In this document: piece after piece, positions 1-8,795 of the stretch | Position numbering within the stretch: the stretch's first letter is position 1 | How the letters are laid out: each line of letters starts with the position of its first letter | NCBI GenBank assembly: GCA_963705885.1 | Contig: OY970120.1 | Span: 1,302,001 to 1,366,000, forward strand | DNA length: 64,000 nucleotides | Direction: 5' to 3' | Source: MFD01275-c22 sp963705885 | GTDB taxonomy: Bacteria; Actinomycetota; Actinomycetes; JACCUZ01 | Program-made: the position numbers and the translations under genes | The notes under the pieces: generated by a model | What the model saw: only the letters and a program-made list of their open reading frames with translations | Databases searched by the model: none | What the model was told of the DNA's origin: nothing

Positions 1-4
1 GACG

Positions 5-1888
5 ATGATCTCCCAGCGGGCGCTGCGGGCGGCGGCCGACGCCGCCGTCCTGGCCACGGTCGTGTCCATCCAGCCGCTGCTGGCCCCCGGGGACCTCGCC
101 GGCGAGCTCCCCCCGGCCAAGGTCGCGGCGCTGGACCGTGCGGTCAGCGGCTCGCAGGGCGGCACGGAGATCGCGCGCGTCAAGATCTGGCGGGCCGACG
201 GCGAGCTCGTCTACGCCGCCGACCCGCACACCCGCCGGGTCGCGGAGCCGGCGGGCGCCGGCGGGGGCTCGCACGCGCTGCACCACGCCCTCGAGGGCGA
301 GGTCGAGGCCGAGGTCATCACCGACAGCGGGGAGCCGGGCAACGGTGCGCTGCTCGACCGCTACGGCTCGCTCCTCGAGGTCTACGTCCCCATCCGCGAC
401 GCCCGTGACGAGACCACGGGCGTGTTCGAGCTCTACCTGCCCTACGAGCCGGTGCGTGACGCGATCCGCACCGACACGACGCGCGTCGTGGCGCTGCTGG
501 CGCTGGGCCTCCTGGTGCTCTGGGCCGCCCTGTTCCGCACCGTGGCGAGCGCGTCGCGCCGGCTGCGCGAGGAGTCGCGACGCAACGAGCACCAGGCCCT
601 GCACGACGCCCTCACCGACCTGCCCAACCGCACGGCCCTGCAGGCCCGGATCGGCGAGGTCCTCGCCGCCGGCCCGATCGCCGGCCGGTCGGTCGCCCTG
701 GTCCTCCTCGACCTCGACCGCTTCCGCGAGGTCAACGACACCCTCGGGCACCGGCACGGCGACCTGCTGATCCGCGAGATGGGCGACCGGCTGCTGCGCC
801 ACGTCGGGCCGGGCGGGACGGTCGCCCGCCTCGGCGGCGACGAGTTCGCCGTCCTGCTGCGCGACGTCACGGACGCCGCGGAGGCCGAGCGGGAGGCCGA
901 GTCCCTGCGGTCGGTGCTGCGCGCGCCCGTGGAGGTCGACGGGGTCACCCTGGTGGTCGAGGCGGGCGTCGGGCTGTCCCTGTCACCGGACGACGCCACC
1001 GACGCGAGCGAGATGCTCCAGCACGCCGACGTGGCGCTCTACGTGGCCAAGCGCACCCACGTCGGCGTCAGCGTCTACGACCCCGCCGACGACGAGCACA
1101 GCCCTGAGCGGCTGCGGCTGCTGGCCGAGCTCGCGCGGGCGATCGAGTCCGACGAGCTGGTGCTGCACTACCAGCCGAAGTGCGCCCTCGACGGCACCGT
1201 GCGCGGGGTCGAGGCCCTGGTCCGGTGGCGCCACCCGGAGCGCGGCCTGCTGCCGCCCGCGGAGTTCATCCCCGCCGCCGAGCGCACCGGCCTGATCCAC
1301 CCGCTGACCGACGTGGTGCTCTCCGCCGCGCTGGCGCGGGCCCGGCACTGGTACGACGCCGGGACGCCGACCGCGGTGGCCGTGAACGTCTCGACCCGGA
1401 CGCTGCTCGACTCCGGCTTCGCCGACCGGGTGCTCGCGCACCTGGCCGCCCACCGGACGCCGCCCGCGCTGCTCGGGCTCGAGATCACCGAGACGACGAT
1501 CATGGAGGACCCGGACCGGGCGCTGGCCGTCCTGACCCGGCTCGCCGACGCGGGGGTCCGGCTCTCGATCGACGACTTCGGCACGGGCTACTCCTCGCTC
1601 GCGTACCTCAAGTCACTGCCGGTCCACGAGCTCAAGATCGACCGGTCCTTCGTCGCCGGGATGATGACGAGCGAGCGGGACCGGGTGATCGTCGACTCCA
1701 CGGTCGCCCTCGGGCGCCGGCTGGGGCTCGACGTCGTCGCCGAGGGCGTCGAGGACGAGCCGACCCGCGTGGCTCTCGACGACCTCGGCTGCGAGCTGGC
1801 CCAGGGCTTCCTGTTCAGCCGGCCGGTGCCCGGTGCGGGCCGGCCGCCGGCCGTGGACCTGGCGCCGCTCGCCCAGCCCGCTCCGTAG
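5..1888 (+). CDS. GGDEF-EAL diguanylate cyclase/phosphodiesterase, probably 5'-truncated by the window edge
   Basis: This membrane-bound cyclic-di-GMP enzyme has both a synthase and a phosphodiesterase domain. Residues 1-150 look like an extracytoplasmic sensor, one membrane segment lies near 161-178, GGDEF is intact at 277-281 and the EAL motif is at 403-405 followed by ITET, DDFGTGYSSL and AEGVE, so both active sites look functional. The RxxD inhibitory site that normally precedes GGDEF reads GPGG, so product inhibition is probably lost. No first transmembrane helix is seen before the sensor region and the frame is open to base 2, so the true start is likely upstream of the window. Confidence 0.9.
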   Translation: MISQRALRAAADAAVLATVVSIQPLLAPGDLAGELPPAKVAALDRAVSGSQGGTEIARVKIWRADGELVYAADPHTRRVAEPAGAGGGSHALHHALEGEVEAEVITDSGEPGNGALLDRYGSLLEVYVPIRDARDETTGVFELYLPYEPVRDAIRTDTTRVVALLALGLLVLWAALFRTVASASRRLREESRRNEHQALHDALTDLPNRTALQARIGEVLAAGPIAGRSVALVLLDLDRFREVNDTLGHRHGDLLIREMGDRLLRHVGPGGTVARLGGDEFAVLLRDVTDAAEAEREAESLRSVLRAPVEVDGVTLVVEAGVGLSLSPDDATDASEMLQHADVALYVAKRTHVGVSVYDPADDEHSPERLRLLAELARAIESDELVLHYQPKCALDGTVRGVEALVRWRHPERGLLPPAEFIPAAERTGLIHPLTDVVLSAALARARHWYDAGTPTAVAVNVSTRTLLDSGFADRVLAHLAAHRTPPALLGLEITETTIMEDPDRALAVLTRLADAGVRLSIDDFGTGYSSLAYLKSLPVHELKIDRSFVAGMMTSERDRVIVDSTVALGRRLGLDVVAEGVEDEPTRVALDDLGCELAQGFLFSRPVPGAGRPPAVDLAPLAQPAP

Positions 1889-2023
1889 CCCGTTCTGACC
1901 AGATCACCGGCTCCCCTTTCCCACGAGGCACTCGCGCCCCTACTCTTACCCCAGAGCGCGTACGCCTGGTGTGCTGCCGGAGGGGAAGCCGGCGCCCGTC
2001 ACGTGCTGAAGGTTCGGTGCGTC

Positions 2024-2236
2024 GTGGCAGCAAATGGTCCGAAAGACCGCCCCCTCTCGGAGGTCACGTTCCTCACCGTCGCCGAGGTCGCCTCGGTGAT
2101 GCGGGTGTCGAAGATGACCGTCTACCGGCTCGTCCACGCGGGCACGCTGCCCGCCGTGCGCGTCGGCCGCTCGTTCCGGGTGCCCGAGAAGGCCGTGCAC
2201 GACTACCTCGACCACTCCTACGTCGAGACCGCCTGA
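2024..2236 (+). CDS. Excisionase-type helix-turn-helix DNA-binding protein
   Basis: This 70-residue protein consists almost entirely of a MerR/excisionase-type winged helix: FLTVAEVASVMRVSKMTVYR followed by a GTLPAVRVGRSFRVPE wing. It matches the small HTH protein (Rv0500A type) that sits at the same place in other actinomycetes, upstream of the tiny basic protein and the galE-like gene. I chose GTG at 2024 because an AAGG lies about 11 bases upstream; an ATG at 2003 would add seven residues unlike the family. DNA binding is clear, but its targets are unknown. Confidence 0.85.
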   Translation: MAANGPKDRPLSEVTFLTVAEVASVMRVSKMTVYRLVHAGTLPAVRVGRSFRVPEKAVHDYLDHSYVETA

Positions 2237-2289
2237 CCCTCCGCAGCCGCGCAGCCCTCGGTCGGCCCGACCGGCCACGAACGCGCGAA

Positions 2290-2319
2290 GGCCCCGCCCA
2301 CCTCTCGGTGGACGGGGCC
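2290..2319. terminator. Terminator-like hairpin between convergent genes
   Basis: Two 13-base arms (2290-2302 and 2307-2319) pair with a single non-Watson-Crick position around a TCTC loop. The hairpin lies between the convergent HTH gene and the M36 peptidase gene, so it could stop transcription from both sides. There is no clear T tract, as is common in high-GC actinomycetes. Confidence 0.6.
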
Positions 2320-2364
2320 CCCTCGACCGCGGCAGCGGTCACCCTGCGTCGCGGCTGCCGGTGA

Positions 2365-5300
2365 CTACCCGGCGTCCAGCGCCGTCAGCGTGAACGGCAC
2401 GTCCGCACCGGACCACAGCTGGGTCAGCACGTAGGCCGCGCCGCCCGGGATGACGCCCGACTCGTCGGCCGCGCTCGTGGCGGTCGACCCCACGACCTGG
2501 CAGGCCGAGTCCAGGTAGTAGACGTCGAGGTCGTGGCCCGCGGGGGTCGCCTCGCCGACGACGGACACCGTGTGGGTGCCGTCGCCGAACCCGGCCGGCA
2601 GCTGGGTGACCCAGCCGTCGGCACCCTGCGAGACCGGCGCGGAGTACGGGTCCGGGCAGGTGTTCGAGAACTCCTGACCCGTCGCGCCGACCACCGTCTC
2701 GACCAGCTCGCCGGTCGAGGGGTTCCCGACCGCGATCGTGCCGCTGTCGCTGAACGCCGGGTCGGCCGGGGGCGCCACGGGGCTGACGCCCTTGGCGGTC
2801 CCGAAGACCTGCAGCTCGGCCGCCTGCGCGTACTTCACCGTCTCGCCCTGCACGGAGTCGATGAAGAAGCGCACGTACGTCGCCTTGGTCGGCGTGGCCA
2901 GGTCGAACGTCCGGTAGTTGAGGTCCGGGGCCGCCGGTCGCGGCGTCTGGTAGCCGAAGCCGCCGGTCTTGACCGTCCTCCACAGCACGCCGTCGTCGGA
3001 CACCTGGAACGTGAAGTCCTTCAGCGCCGAGAACCGGCTGGCCGTGGTGTTCTTGAACGCGCTGACCTGGATGCGGTTGATCGTGGCGGGCTTGGCCAGC
3101 TTGACCGTCACCCGCTCGTCCGAGCCGCTGCTGTAGGGCGTGGTGCCCTTCTTGGTGCTCCACACGCTGGCGGCGGTGTCGTCGAGGAGGAACGTGCCGG
3201 GCAGCCCGGCGTCCTCGCTCGAGGTCGACACGAGCGTCGCGCCGGAGGCGAGCGACACCAGGTTCGGCGCCACCTTGAAGGTCAGCGACCTCGTCTTGCC
3301 GGCCGCGACCGTGACGTCCTGGAAGCGCTGCGCGCCGAAGCCGTCGGCCTGCACGAGCAGGTCATAGGTGCCGGCCGCCATCTTGGCGCCGAAGCCGCCG
3401 GTGTCCGACGTGCGGACCAGCGGGGTGACCCGCGCCTCGTACTCGCCCACGATCACCTTGGCGTTCTTCACCGGCTCGCCGGTGGAGGCGTTGACGACCC
3501 GGCCGACGAGGAACCCGTTGCGCGCGTCCGAGGCGTGGTCGAACCCGGGCTGCGGCTGCGTGTCGTCACCGGTCGCGGTCGACGCCGACGCACCGGCGCC
3601 GCGCTGGGCGAAGACCGTCCAGATCGTGTCGGTGTTGTCGCCGTGGTAGCGGTCGAGGTCGGCCGCGAGGATCGCGTCGCGCATGTCGAGGAACGACGGG
3701 TCCGGCGCCGAGAGCGGCATCGCGTCGGTCACCAGCCGCGCCGCGATCTCGGACCCCTGCGCCTGGCCGTGCTGCGCGACGAGCTTCTTGCGCAGGTCCC
3801 ACAGCGTCGTGGTCCAGATCTCGCCGTCGGAGTGCACCTCGGGACCGCTCAGGTCGTAGCCGATGTCGCCGAACCCGGTCGGGTTGTCGTCGTAGGCCCA
3901 GTTGCGGATGCCGCGCGCCCCGTTGCCGGTGACGTACTCGCCGACGACCGACTTCTCGTAGAGACCCTCGCGGTGCAGGTAGTTCAGGGCGTACCAGTCG
4001 CCCCAGCCCTCACCCATCGAGCCCGACTGGTGCGAGCCCAGCGCCTCGCCGCCCGCGACGTATCGGTTGGACAGACCGTGGGCGTACTCGTGCTCGATCA
4101 CGCCGGCGTCGAAGTTGCCGTCGGTGTAGGGCCCCTCGAACGCGTCGTTGATCGGCTCCCACAGGAACATGCCGCTCCACGGCGGGATGCCGTCGGGCAG
4201 CGTGAGCATGTAGGCGTTGTCCCGGCCGGTGTAGGTCGGGGCGCCGCCGCTGGCCGCGCCGGCGTGCACGAGCCCGATGATCGGGTCGCCGCCGTCGGTC
4301 TGGAAGTTGCCGGCCGACTCGGTGAAGCCCAGGCCGTAGAACTCGTCGTGGATGCGGTTGTGGTGGAAGAAGAGGTTGGTCGCCGCGGGCTCCATGTCCA
4401 GGGCGTACGACGGCGGCACCGCCTGGCCCTTGGTGCGGCCCCAGTTGTTCGCGTAGGAGTAGTTGAACTGGCTGGTCGCGCTGACCGGGCGCGGGCCCTG
4501 GTCGGCCGGCGCGATGAAGTTCGAGTAGTTGGCGTAGGTGTCGGCGTTGTTGCCGAACGTCGTCGGGCCGCCGACACCGGCCAGGCCGGTCGGGTCGGTC
4601 CAGCCGCCGGGCGACTCGGCGGTGGGGCCGAACGACTTCACGACCGGGCTGCCGCCCTTGCCGGCGTCGCCCGGGAAGTTCTCGTAGACCGTGCCCTCGG
4701 ACTCGTGGTCGACCAGGCTGTCGCGGAAGAGCTCCTTGCCCGACTGCGCGTCGACGACGACGTCGTAGGCCTCGTCCATCTTCTCGACGAACAGCACGCG
4801 GAACGCGGCGCGAGCGCCGCCGTCGGTCGGGAACGCGACCTTCTTCACGTAGGACCCGGCCGCGAACGGCCCCTTGGCGAACGTCGTGTAGCCGGCCTGC
4901 TCGCCGGTGGCGTTCGGCGTGAGGTCCTTGCCGGGCGCGAGCGAGCCCGCGACGGTGTCCAGGGCGTCGGCGGGGCTGAGCGAGAAGGAGCCCGACAGGC
5001 CCGTGCCGCGACTCGGGTTGCCTCCGTACGAGAGGACCTTGCCGTCCTCGGTCACGGCGACGTTGAGCCGTCCGCCGTGGACGGCCTCGATGCCGCCGAA
5101 CACCTGGGTCAGCGTCACGACGTGCGTTCCGGTGCCGGGCAGCGTGTGGTCACGGCTGACGACGAGGTCGGCCACCTGGGCGTCGGTCATGCCGAAGGCG
5201 GCCTTGTGCTCCGCGACCCAGCCGCGGGCGACGTCGGCGGCGGAGCCGCTGCGGGCGCCGGTGAGGTAGCCGCCGGTGCCGACGAGGCCGCGCGGGGTGC

Positions 5301-5547
5301 CGAAGCGCTCGTCCCAGGTGGCCCGGGCGCCCTTGGGGGCAGCCGCCACGAGGGCGCGGACCGCGTCGAGCTGGGCCTGGGTCGGGGCGAGCACGCTGTC
5401 GCGGTCGCGGGAGTCGGTGGTGACCGGGGCGGTCGGGGTGCCGACCGGGTCGTCGATCGCTGCCGTCGCGGGAGGCAGGATCGCTGCCGTGACCGCGAGG
5501 GTGGCGCCTGCGGCCACGAGGTGGCGCGCCGTGAGGCGTCTCCGCAT
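2365..5547 (-). CDS. Secreted M36 (fungalysin-type) metalloprotease with discoidin-like C-terminal domain
   Basis: The 1060-residue product is a zinc endopeptidase exported by Sec. After a signal peptide (MRRRLTARHL plus a hydrophobic stretch ending in ATA) come a propeptide, then the catalytic domain with HEYAH near residue 484 and the downstream GSMGEGWGD that supplies the third zinc ligand. A carboxypeptidase-regulatory-like beta domain (about 680-760), an F5/8 discoidin-like domain (about 770-930) and a terminal beta domain follow, likely for substrate or glycan binding. I chose the ATG at 5547 because GGAAGGA lies about 9 bases before it and the signal peptide starts there; upstream codons are not protein-like. 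It stands alone, behind two CRP-like sites. Confidence 0.93.
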   Translation of the reverse strand: MRRRLTARHLVAAGATLAVTAAILPPATAAIDDPVGTPTAPVTTDSRDRDSVLAPTQAQLDAVRALVAAAPKGARATWDERFGTPRGLVGTGGYLTGARSGSAADVARGWVAEHKAAFGMTDAQVADLVVSRDHTLPGTGTHVVTLTQVFGGIEAVHGGRLNVAVTEDGKVLSYGGNPSRGTGLSGSFSLSPADALDTVAGSLAPGKDLTPNATGEQAGYTTFAKGPFAAGSYVKKVAFPTDGGARAAFRVLFVEKMDEAYDVVVDAQSGKELFRDSLVDHESEGTVYENFPGDAGKGGSPVVKSFGPTAESPGGWTDPTGLAGVGGPTTFGNNADTYANYSNFIAPADQGPRPVSATSQFNYSYANNWGRTKGQAVPPSYALDMEPAATNLFFHHNRIHDEFYGLGFTESAGNFQTDGGDPIIGLVHAGAASGGAPTYTGRDNAYMLTLPDGIPPWSGMFLWEPINDAFEGPYTDGNFDAGVIEHEYAHGLSNRYVAGGEALGSHQSGSMGEGWGDWYALNYLHREGLYEKSVVGEYVTGNGARGIRNWAYDDNPTGFGDIGYDLSGPEVHSDGEIWTTTLWDLRKKLVAQHGQAQGSEIAARLVTDAMPLSAPDPSFLDMRDAILAADLDRYHGDNTDTIWTVFAQRGAGASASTATGDDTQPQPGFDHASDARNGFLVGRVVNASTGEPVKNAKVIVGEYEARVTPLVRTSDTGGFGAKMAAGTYDLLVQADGFGAQRFQDVTVAAGKTRSLTFKVAPNLVSLASGATLVSTSSEDAGLPGTFLLDDTAASVWSTKKGTTPYSSGSDERVTVKLAKPATINRIQVSAFKNTTASRFSALKDFTFQVSDDGVLWRTVKTGGFGYQTPRPAAPDLNYRTFDLATPTKATYVRFFIDSVQGETVKYAQAAELQVFGTAKGVSPVAPPADPAFSDSGTIAVGNPSTGELVETVVGATGQEFSNTCPDPYSAPVSQGADGWVTQLPAGFGDGTHTVSVVGEATPAGHDLDVYYLDSACQVVGSTATSAADESGVIPGGAAYVLTQLWSGADVPFTLTALDAG

Positions 5548-5628
5548 GCTGGGGGGTCCTTCCCGAAAGGGCTGCCCGCCGGCGGTCGCCGACGGCTGGT
5601 GGGCTCGTCCGGTGCGCAACGAGCCCGG

Positions 5629-5666
5629 GTGATCGAGGTCACGCCGGGAGGAGTGACCCAGGTCAC
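5629..5666 (-). promoter_or_regulatory. Two tandem CRP/GlxR-like operator sites upstream of the M36 protease
   Basis: GTGA-N6-TCAC occurs twice, at 5629-5642 (GTGATCGAGGTCAC) and 5653-5666 (GTGACCCAGGTCAC); the second extends to AGTGA-N6-TCACA. The centres are 24 bp apart and lie 88 and 112 bases upstream of the protease start. This matches the CRP-family consensus TGTGA-N6-TCACA closely, so cAMP-receptor control is a reasonable inference; binding is not shown. Confidence 0.5.
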
Positions 5667-5843
5667 ATCAGGGGAGTGCGTGACAGGTTGTATCCCCATT
5701 TACGGCGATTTGTCACATCGATCTTGGGGCGGTGGGGCGGGGCACCGGCGGGCGGGTAGGCTGACTCGCGGTAGCGCGGGCGTGCTCATGGCCCGGGCCG
5801 GGCTGCCCGCCGCCTCCCCGTCCGCGTCGAACAAAGGTCTCTT

Positions 5844-5942
5844 GTGGGTTCGGTCATCAAGAAGCGCCGCAAGCGCATGGCGAAGAAGAAGCACCGCAAG
5901 CTGCTGAAGAAGACGCGCGTCCAGCGTCGCAACAAGAAGTAG
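5844..5942 (+). CDS. 32-residue basic protein of the AURKAIP1/COX24 family (bS22-like small ribosomal protein)
   Basis: GTG at 5844 follows AAAGG with six bases between and opens a 32-codon frame. The product is extremely basic, with the pattern KKRRKRMAKKKHRKLLKKTR. Mycobacterial 30S subunits contain a 33-residue protein of this type (bS22, Rv0500B position) near the decoding centre, related to mitochondrial mS38. The location, directly between the HTH gene and the galE-like gene, is the conserved one. It is too short for many gene callers. The assignment rests on sequence pattern and synteny. Confidence 0.85.
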   Translation: MGSVIKKRRKRMAKKKHRKLLKKTRVQRRNKK

Positions 5943-5977
5943 CCGTCGGGCTCCGAAGGTCGAGGGGGTAGCACCGC

Positions 5978-7006
5978 GTGGCTCGGGTCGTGATGGTGAC
6001 CGGGGTCTCCCGCTACCTCGGCGGGCGGTTCACCCAGCTCCTGCAGGCCGACCCCGACATCACCCGGGTGATCGGCGTCGACGTCGTGCCGCCCAAGCAC
6101 GACCTGGGCGACGCCGAGTTCGTGCGCGCCGACATCCGCAACCCGGTCATCGGCAAGGTGATCGCGCAGGCCGAGGTCGACACGGTCGTGCACATGGCGG
6201 TGCTCGCGACGCCGCTGGACGCCGGCGGGCGCGCCACCATGAAGGAGATCAACGTCATCGGGACGATGCAGCTCCTCGCGGCGTGCCAGAAGGCCCCCAG
6301 CGTCCGCAAGCTCGTCGTGAAGTCGTCCACCGCGGTCTACGGCTCGTCCCCGCAGGACCCGGCGATGTTCACCGAGGACCTCGAGCCCAACGCACTGGCC
6401 CGCAGCGGCTACGCCAAGGACTCGGTCGAGGTCGAGGGCTACGTCCGCGGCTTCGCGCGACGGCGCCCCGACGTCGAGGTGACGACGCTGCGGTTCGCGA
6501 ACTTCGTCGGCCCCAAGGTCAAGACCCCGCTCACGTCCTACTTCTCGCTGCCCGTGGTGCCGACGGTGCTCGGGTTCGACCCGCGCATCCAGTTCGTCCA
6601 CGAGCGCGACGGTCTCGAGGTGCTGTGGCGCTCGACGCTGGAGGACCACCCCGGCACGTTCAACATCGCCGGCGACGGGGTGGTGAGCCTGCACCAGGCG
6701 ATCCGCCGCGCGGGCCGGCCGTCCGTGCCGCTGCCGCGGCCCGCGACGCCCTGGGTCGGGCAGGCGCTGCGCCGGCTGGGTCTCGCCGACTTCACCGCCG
6801 AGCAGCTGCGCTTCCTGGCCTACGGCCGGGTCGTCGACACCTCGCGGATGAAGGACGTCCTGGGCTTCACGCCGCGCTACACGACGCGCGAGGCGTTCGA
6901 CGACTTCGTCGAGCGACAGGGGCTCAGCGGTCCGCTGTCGGCCGCAACGGTGCAGTCGGTGGAGCGGGCCGTGCTCGACGTCCTGCCGGGAGGCGTACGT
7001 GGCTGA
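5978..7006 (+). CDS. NAD-dependent epimerase/dehydratase (galE2-like extended SDR)
   Basis: The 342-residue protein begins with a Rossmann dinucleotide site, VVMVTGVSRYLGG, and continues as an extended short-chain dehydrogenase, with KSSTAVYGSS at the usual substrate-site position. The expected YxxxK catalytic pair is not canonical: the sequence reads SGYAKDS, giving YxK. It may therefore bind NAD and a nucleotide sugar with altered chemistry. It starts with GTG 35 bases after the tiny basic protein and overlaps the acyltransferase by 8 bases, the Rv0501-Rv0502 arrangement, so the pair may work on an envelope lipid or glycolipid. Confidence 0.85.
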   Translation: MARVVMVTGVSRYLGGRFTQLLQADPDITRVIGVDVVPPKHDLGDAEFVRADIRNPVIGKVIAQAEVDTVVHMAVLATPLDAGGRATMKEINVIGTMQLLAACQKAPSVRKLVVKSSTAVYGSSPQDPAMFTEDLEPNALARSGYAKDSVEVEGYVRGFARRRPDVEVTTLRFANFVGPKVKTPLTSYFSLPVVPTVLGFDPRIQFVHERDGLEVLWRSTLEDHPGTFNIAGDGVVSLHQAIRRAGRPSVPLPRPATPWVGQALRRLGLADFTAEQLRFLAYGRVVDTSRMKDVLGFTPRYTTREAFDDFVERQGLSGPLSAATVQSVERAVLDVLPGGVRG

Positions 7007-8084
7007 CGCCAGGGTGATCCCCATCGGCGGCGACGACCGCCCGGCCGGGTCGTCGGCTGCCGACGCCGTGGCGGCGGGGGCGTCGCGAGCTCGCGGCGAG
7101 CGGTCGAAGCGGCGGCCGACCCCGCTGCTCGACCACGTGTCCGAGCCGGCACCGGAGGTCGTCGACCCGGTCGTGATGGACGAGCCGGTGGTCGTCGAGG
7201 AGCCGGTCGTCGTCGGCCAGTCCGGCGCCGATGTGGCCGAGATGCCCGAGTGGGAGCGCAAGGTCGCCTCCGCGCTGGCGTTCGTGCGCCGACGGCTGAC
7301 CGGCGACATCGAGATCGACGAGTTCGGGTTCGACGCCGAGCTGACCGAGCACGTGCTGCTGGCGGCCGTACGCCCGTTGTACGAGCACTACTTCCGGGTC
7401 GAGGTCCGTGGCCTGGAGAACGTCCCGGCCGAGGGCGGCGCGCTGGTCGTCGCCAACCACTCGGGCACGATCCCGGTCGACTCGGTGATGACCCAGGTCG
7501 CGCTGCTCGACCACCACCCGGCGCACCGTCACCTGCGGATGCTCGGCGCGGACCTGGTGTTCCAGATGCCGATCGTCGGCGAGATGGCGCGCAAGACCGG
7601 CACGACGATGGCCTGCCAGGCCGACGCCGAGCGGCTGCTGGGCAAGGGCGAGCTCGTCGGGGTCTGGCCGGAGGGCTTCAAGGGCATCGGCAAGCCGTTC
7701 TCCGAGCGCTACAAGCTGCAGCGCTTCGGCAGGGGCGGCTTCGTGTCGGCGGCGCTGCGCGCGGAGGCGCCGATCATCCCGTGCTCGATCGTCGGGGCCG
7801 AGGAGATCTACCCGATCATCGGCAACATGAAGACGCTGGCCCGGCTGCTCGGCCTGCCCTACGTGCCGGTGACGCCGACGTTCCCGCTGCTCGGCCCGCT
7901 CGGGCTCGTGCCGCTGCCGAGCAAGTGGATCATCGAGTTCGGCGAGCCGATCGCGACCGACGGGCTCGGCGAGGGCGCCGCCGACGACCCGATGCTGGTG
8001 TTCAACCTCACCGACCAGGTGCGCGAGACGATCCAGCACACGCTCTACCGGCTGCTCATGGCCCGGCGCTCGATCTTCTTCTAG
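6999..8084 (+). CDS. Lysophospholipid acyltransferase family protein (PlsC-like)
   Basis: The 361-residue protein has an acidic, Pro/Val-rich N-terminal tail of about 85 residues and then a PlsC-type domain. The catalytic block reads ANHSGTIPVDS, which spaces His and Asp as HX6D instead of the usual HX4D, and the phosphate-binding block reads WPEGFKG. It probably moves an acyl chain from acyl-CoA or acyl-ACP to a lipid acceptor at the membrane. It starts with GTG inside the end of the epimerase gene, so the two are translationally coupled. The acceptor cannot be told from sequence. Confidence 0.85.
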   Translation: MADARVIPIGGDDRPAGSSAADAVAAGASRARGERSKRRPTPLLDHVSEPAPEVVDPVVMDEPVVVEEPVVVGQSGADVAEMPEWERKVASALAFVRRRLTGDIEIDEFGFDAELTEHVLLAAVRPLYEHYFRVEVRGLENVPAEGGALVVANHSGTIPVDSVMTQVALLDHHPAHRHLRMLGADLVFQMPIVGEMARKTGTTMACQADAERLLGKGELVGVWPEGFKGIGKPFSERYKLQRFGRGGFVSAALRAEAPIIPCSIVGAEEIYPIIGNMKTLARLLGLPYVPVTPTFPLLGPLGLVPLPSKWIIEFGEPIATDGLGEGAADDPMLVFNLTDQVRETIQHTLYRLLMARRSIFF

Positions 8085-8087
8085 GCC

Positions 8088-8513
8088 TCACGACGCCCGC
8101 CAGGTCGTCACCGACCGGACCGTGAGCACGATGACCGGGCCGGCGGGCGGCGACTCGCGGTAGTGGACGTACTTCGCCACGAGCGGAGGGAGCAGTGCGG
8201 TGCGCCGGGGCTCGTCGCGGACCACGACAGCGGTGCCGTCGAGGCGCACCCACCACAGCCGCGACCAGTCCTCCTCGTAGTGGTCGACGAGCAGGCCGGC
8301 GGCTGGGTTCTCGTCGATGTTGCGCAGGCGCTGCAGGGCCCAGGTGCGCTTCGGCTTGTCGTCGACGGCCGTGACGACCGTGTCGCCGTCGAGGGCGAAG
8401 GTGACGGCGACGACGTGCGGGGACCCGTCCGGGCGGACCGTGGCCAGGCGCGCGACCCGGGCGTGCGCGACCCGCTCGCGGGCCTCGGCGGTCCAGTCGG
8501 TCACCCCGAGCAC
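8088..8513 (-). CDS. PPOX-class F420-dependent oxidoreductase (TIGR03668-like)
   Basis: This 141-residue protein folds as a split beta-barrel flavin/F420-binding oxidoreductase. Visible family marks are VARLATVRPDGSPHVVAVTF near the N terminus, a DKPKRT segment, and LLVDHYEEDWSRLWWVRLDG in the middle. Such enzymes reduce quinones or other small electrophiles with F420H2. It is convergent with the acyltransferase gene (3 bases between stops) and marks the start of the accessory region. GTG at 8513 or 8504 could be the start. Confidence 0.85.
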   Translation of the reverse strand: MLGVTDWTAEARERVAHARVARLATVRPDGSPHVVAVTFALDGDTVVTAVDDKPKRTWALQRLRNIDENPAAGLLVDHYEEDWSRLWWVRLDGTAVVVRDEPRRTALLPPLVAKYVHYRESPPAGPVIVLTVRSVTTWRAS

Positions 8514-8795
8514 GGTAGTAGCGTCGACCGCGGGCCTTCGGGAGCTGACACGAAGCAGGGACCACTTCGGACTCTGCAGGCTCTACCGCACGGGGTCAGC
8601 TCCGTACGACGACCCCGCGACGACCAGGGACCGGGTTCTGGTCGCGGCTGTCTCTGCGATCGAGCAGGCGGAGATGGGCGGCTGGATCAAGGTGGCCCGG
8701 AGCGCCGCAAGGCCTGACCGCAGCCCTGAACCGTCGAGAACGTGTCCCCTTGGGCCCGGCTGGTGGCCGGACCGGATCACTGGTTGTGTTGCGGT

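Noticed and set aside
2533..5907. 1124-codon plus-strand frame over the M36 protease
   Set aside because: It is antisense to a clear M36 protease with signal peptide, and its translation is Arg/Gly/Val-rich without any motif, as expected for the shadow of a high-GC gene.
8615..8647. Imperfect hairpin upstream of the F420-type oxidoreductase
   Set aside because: The stem has a two-base bulge and it is not downstream of any gene on either strand, so no terminator role could be supported.
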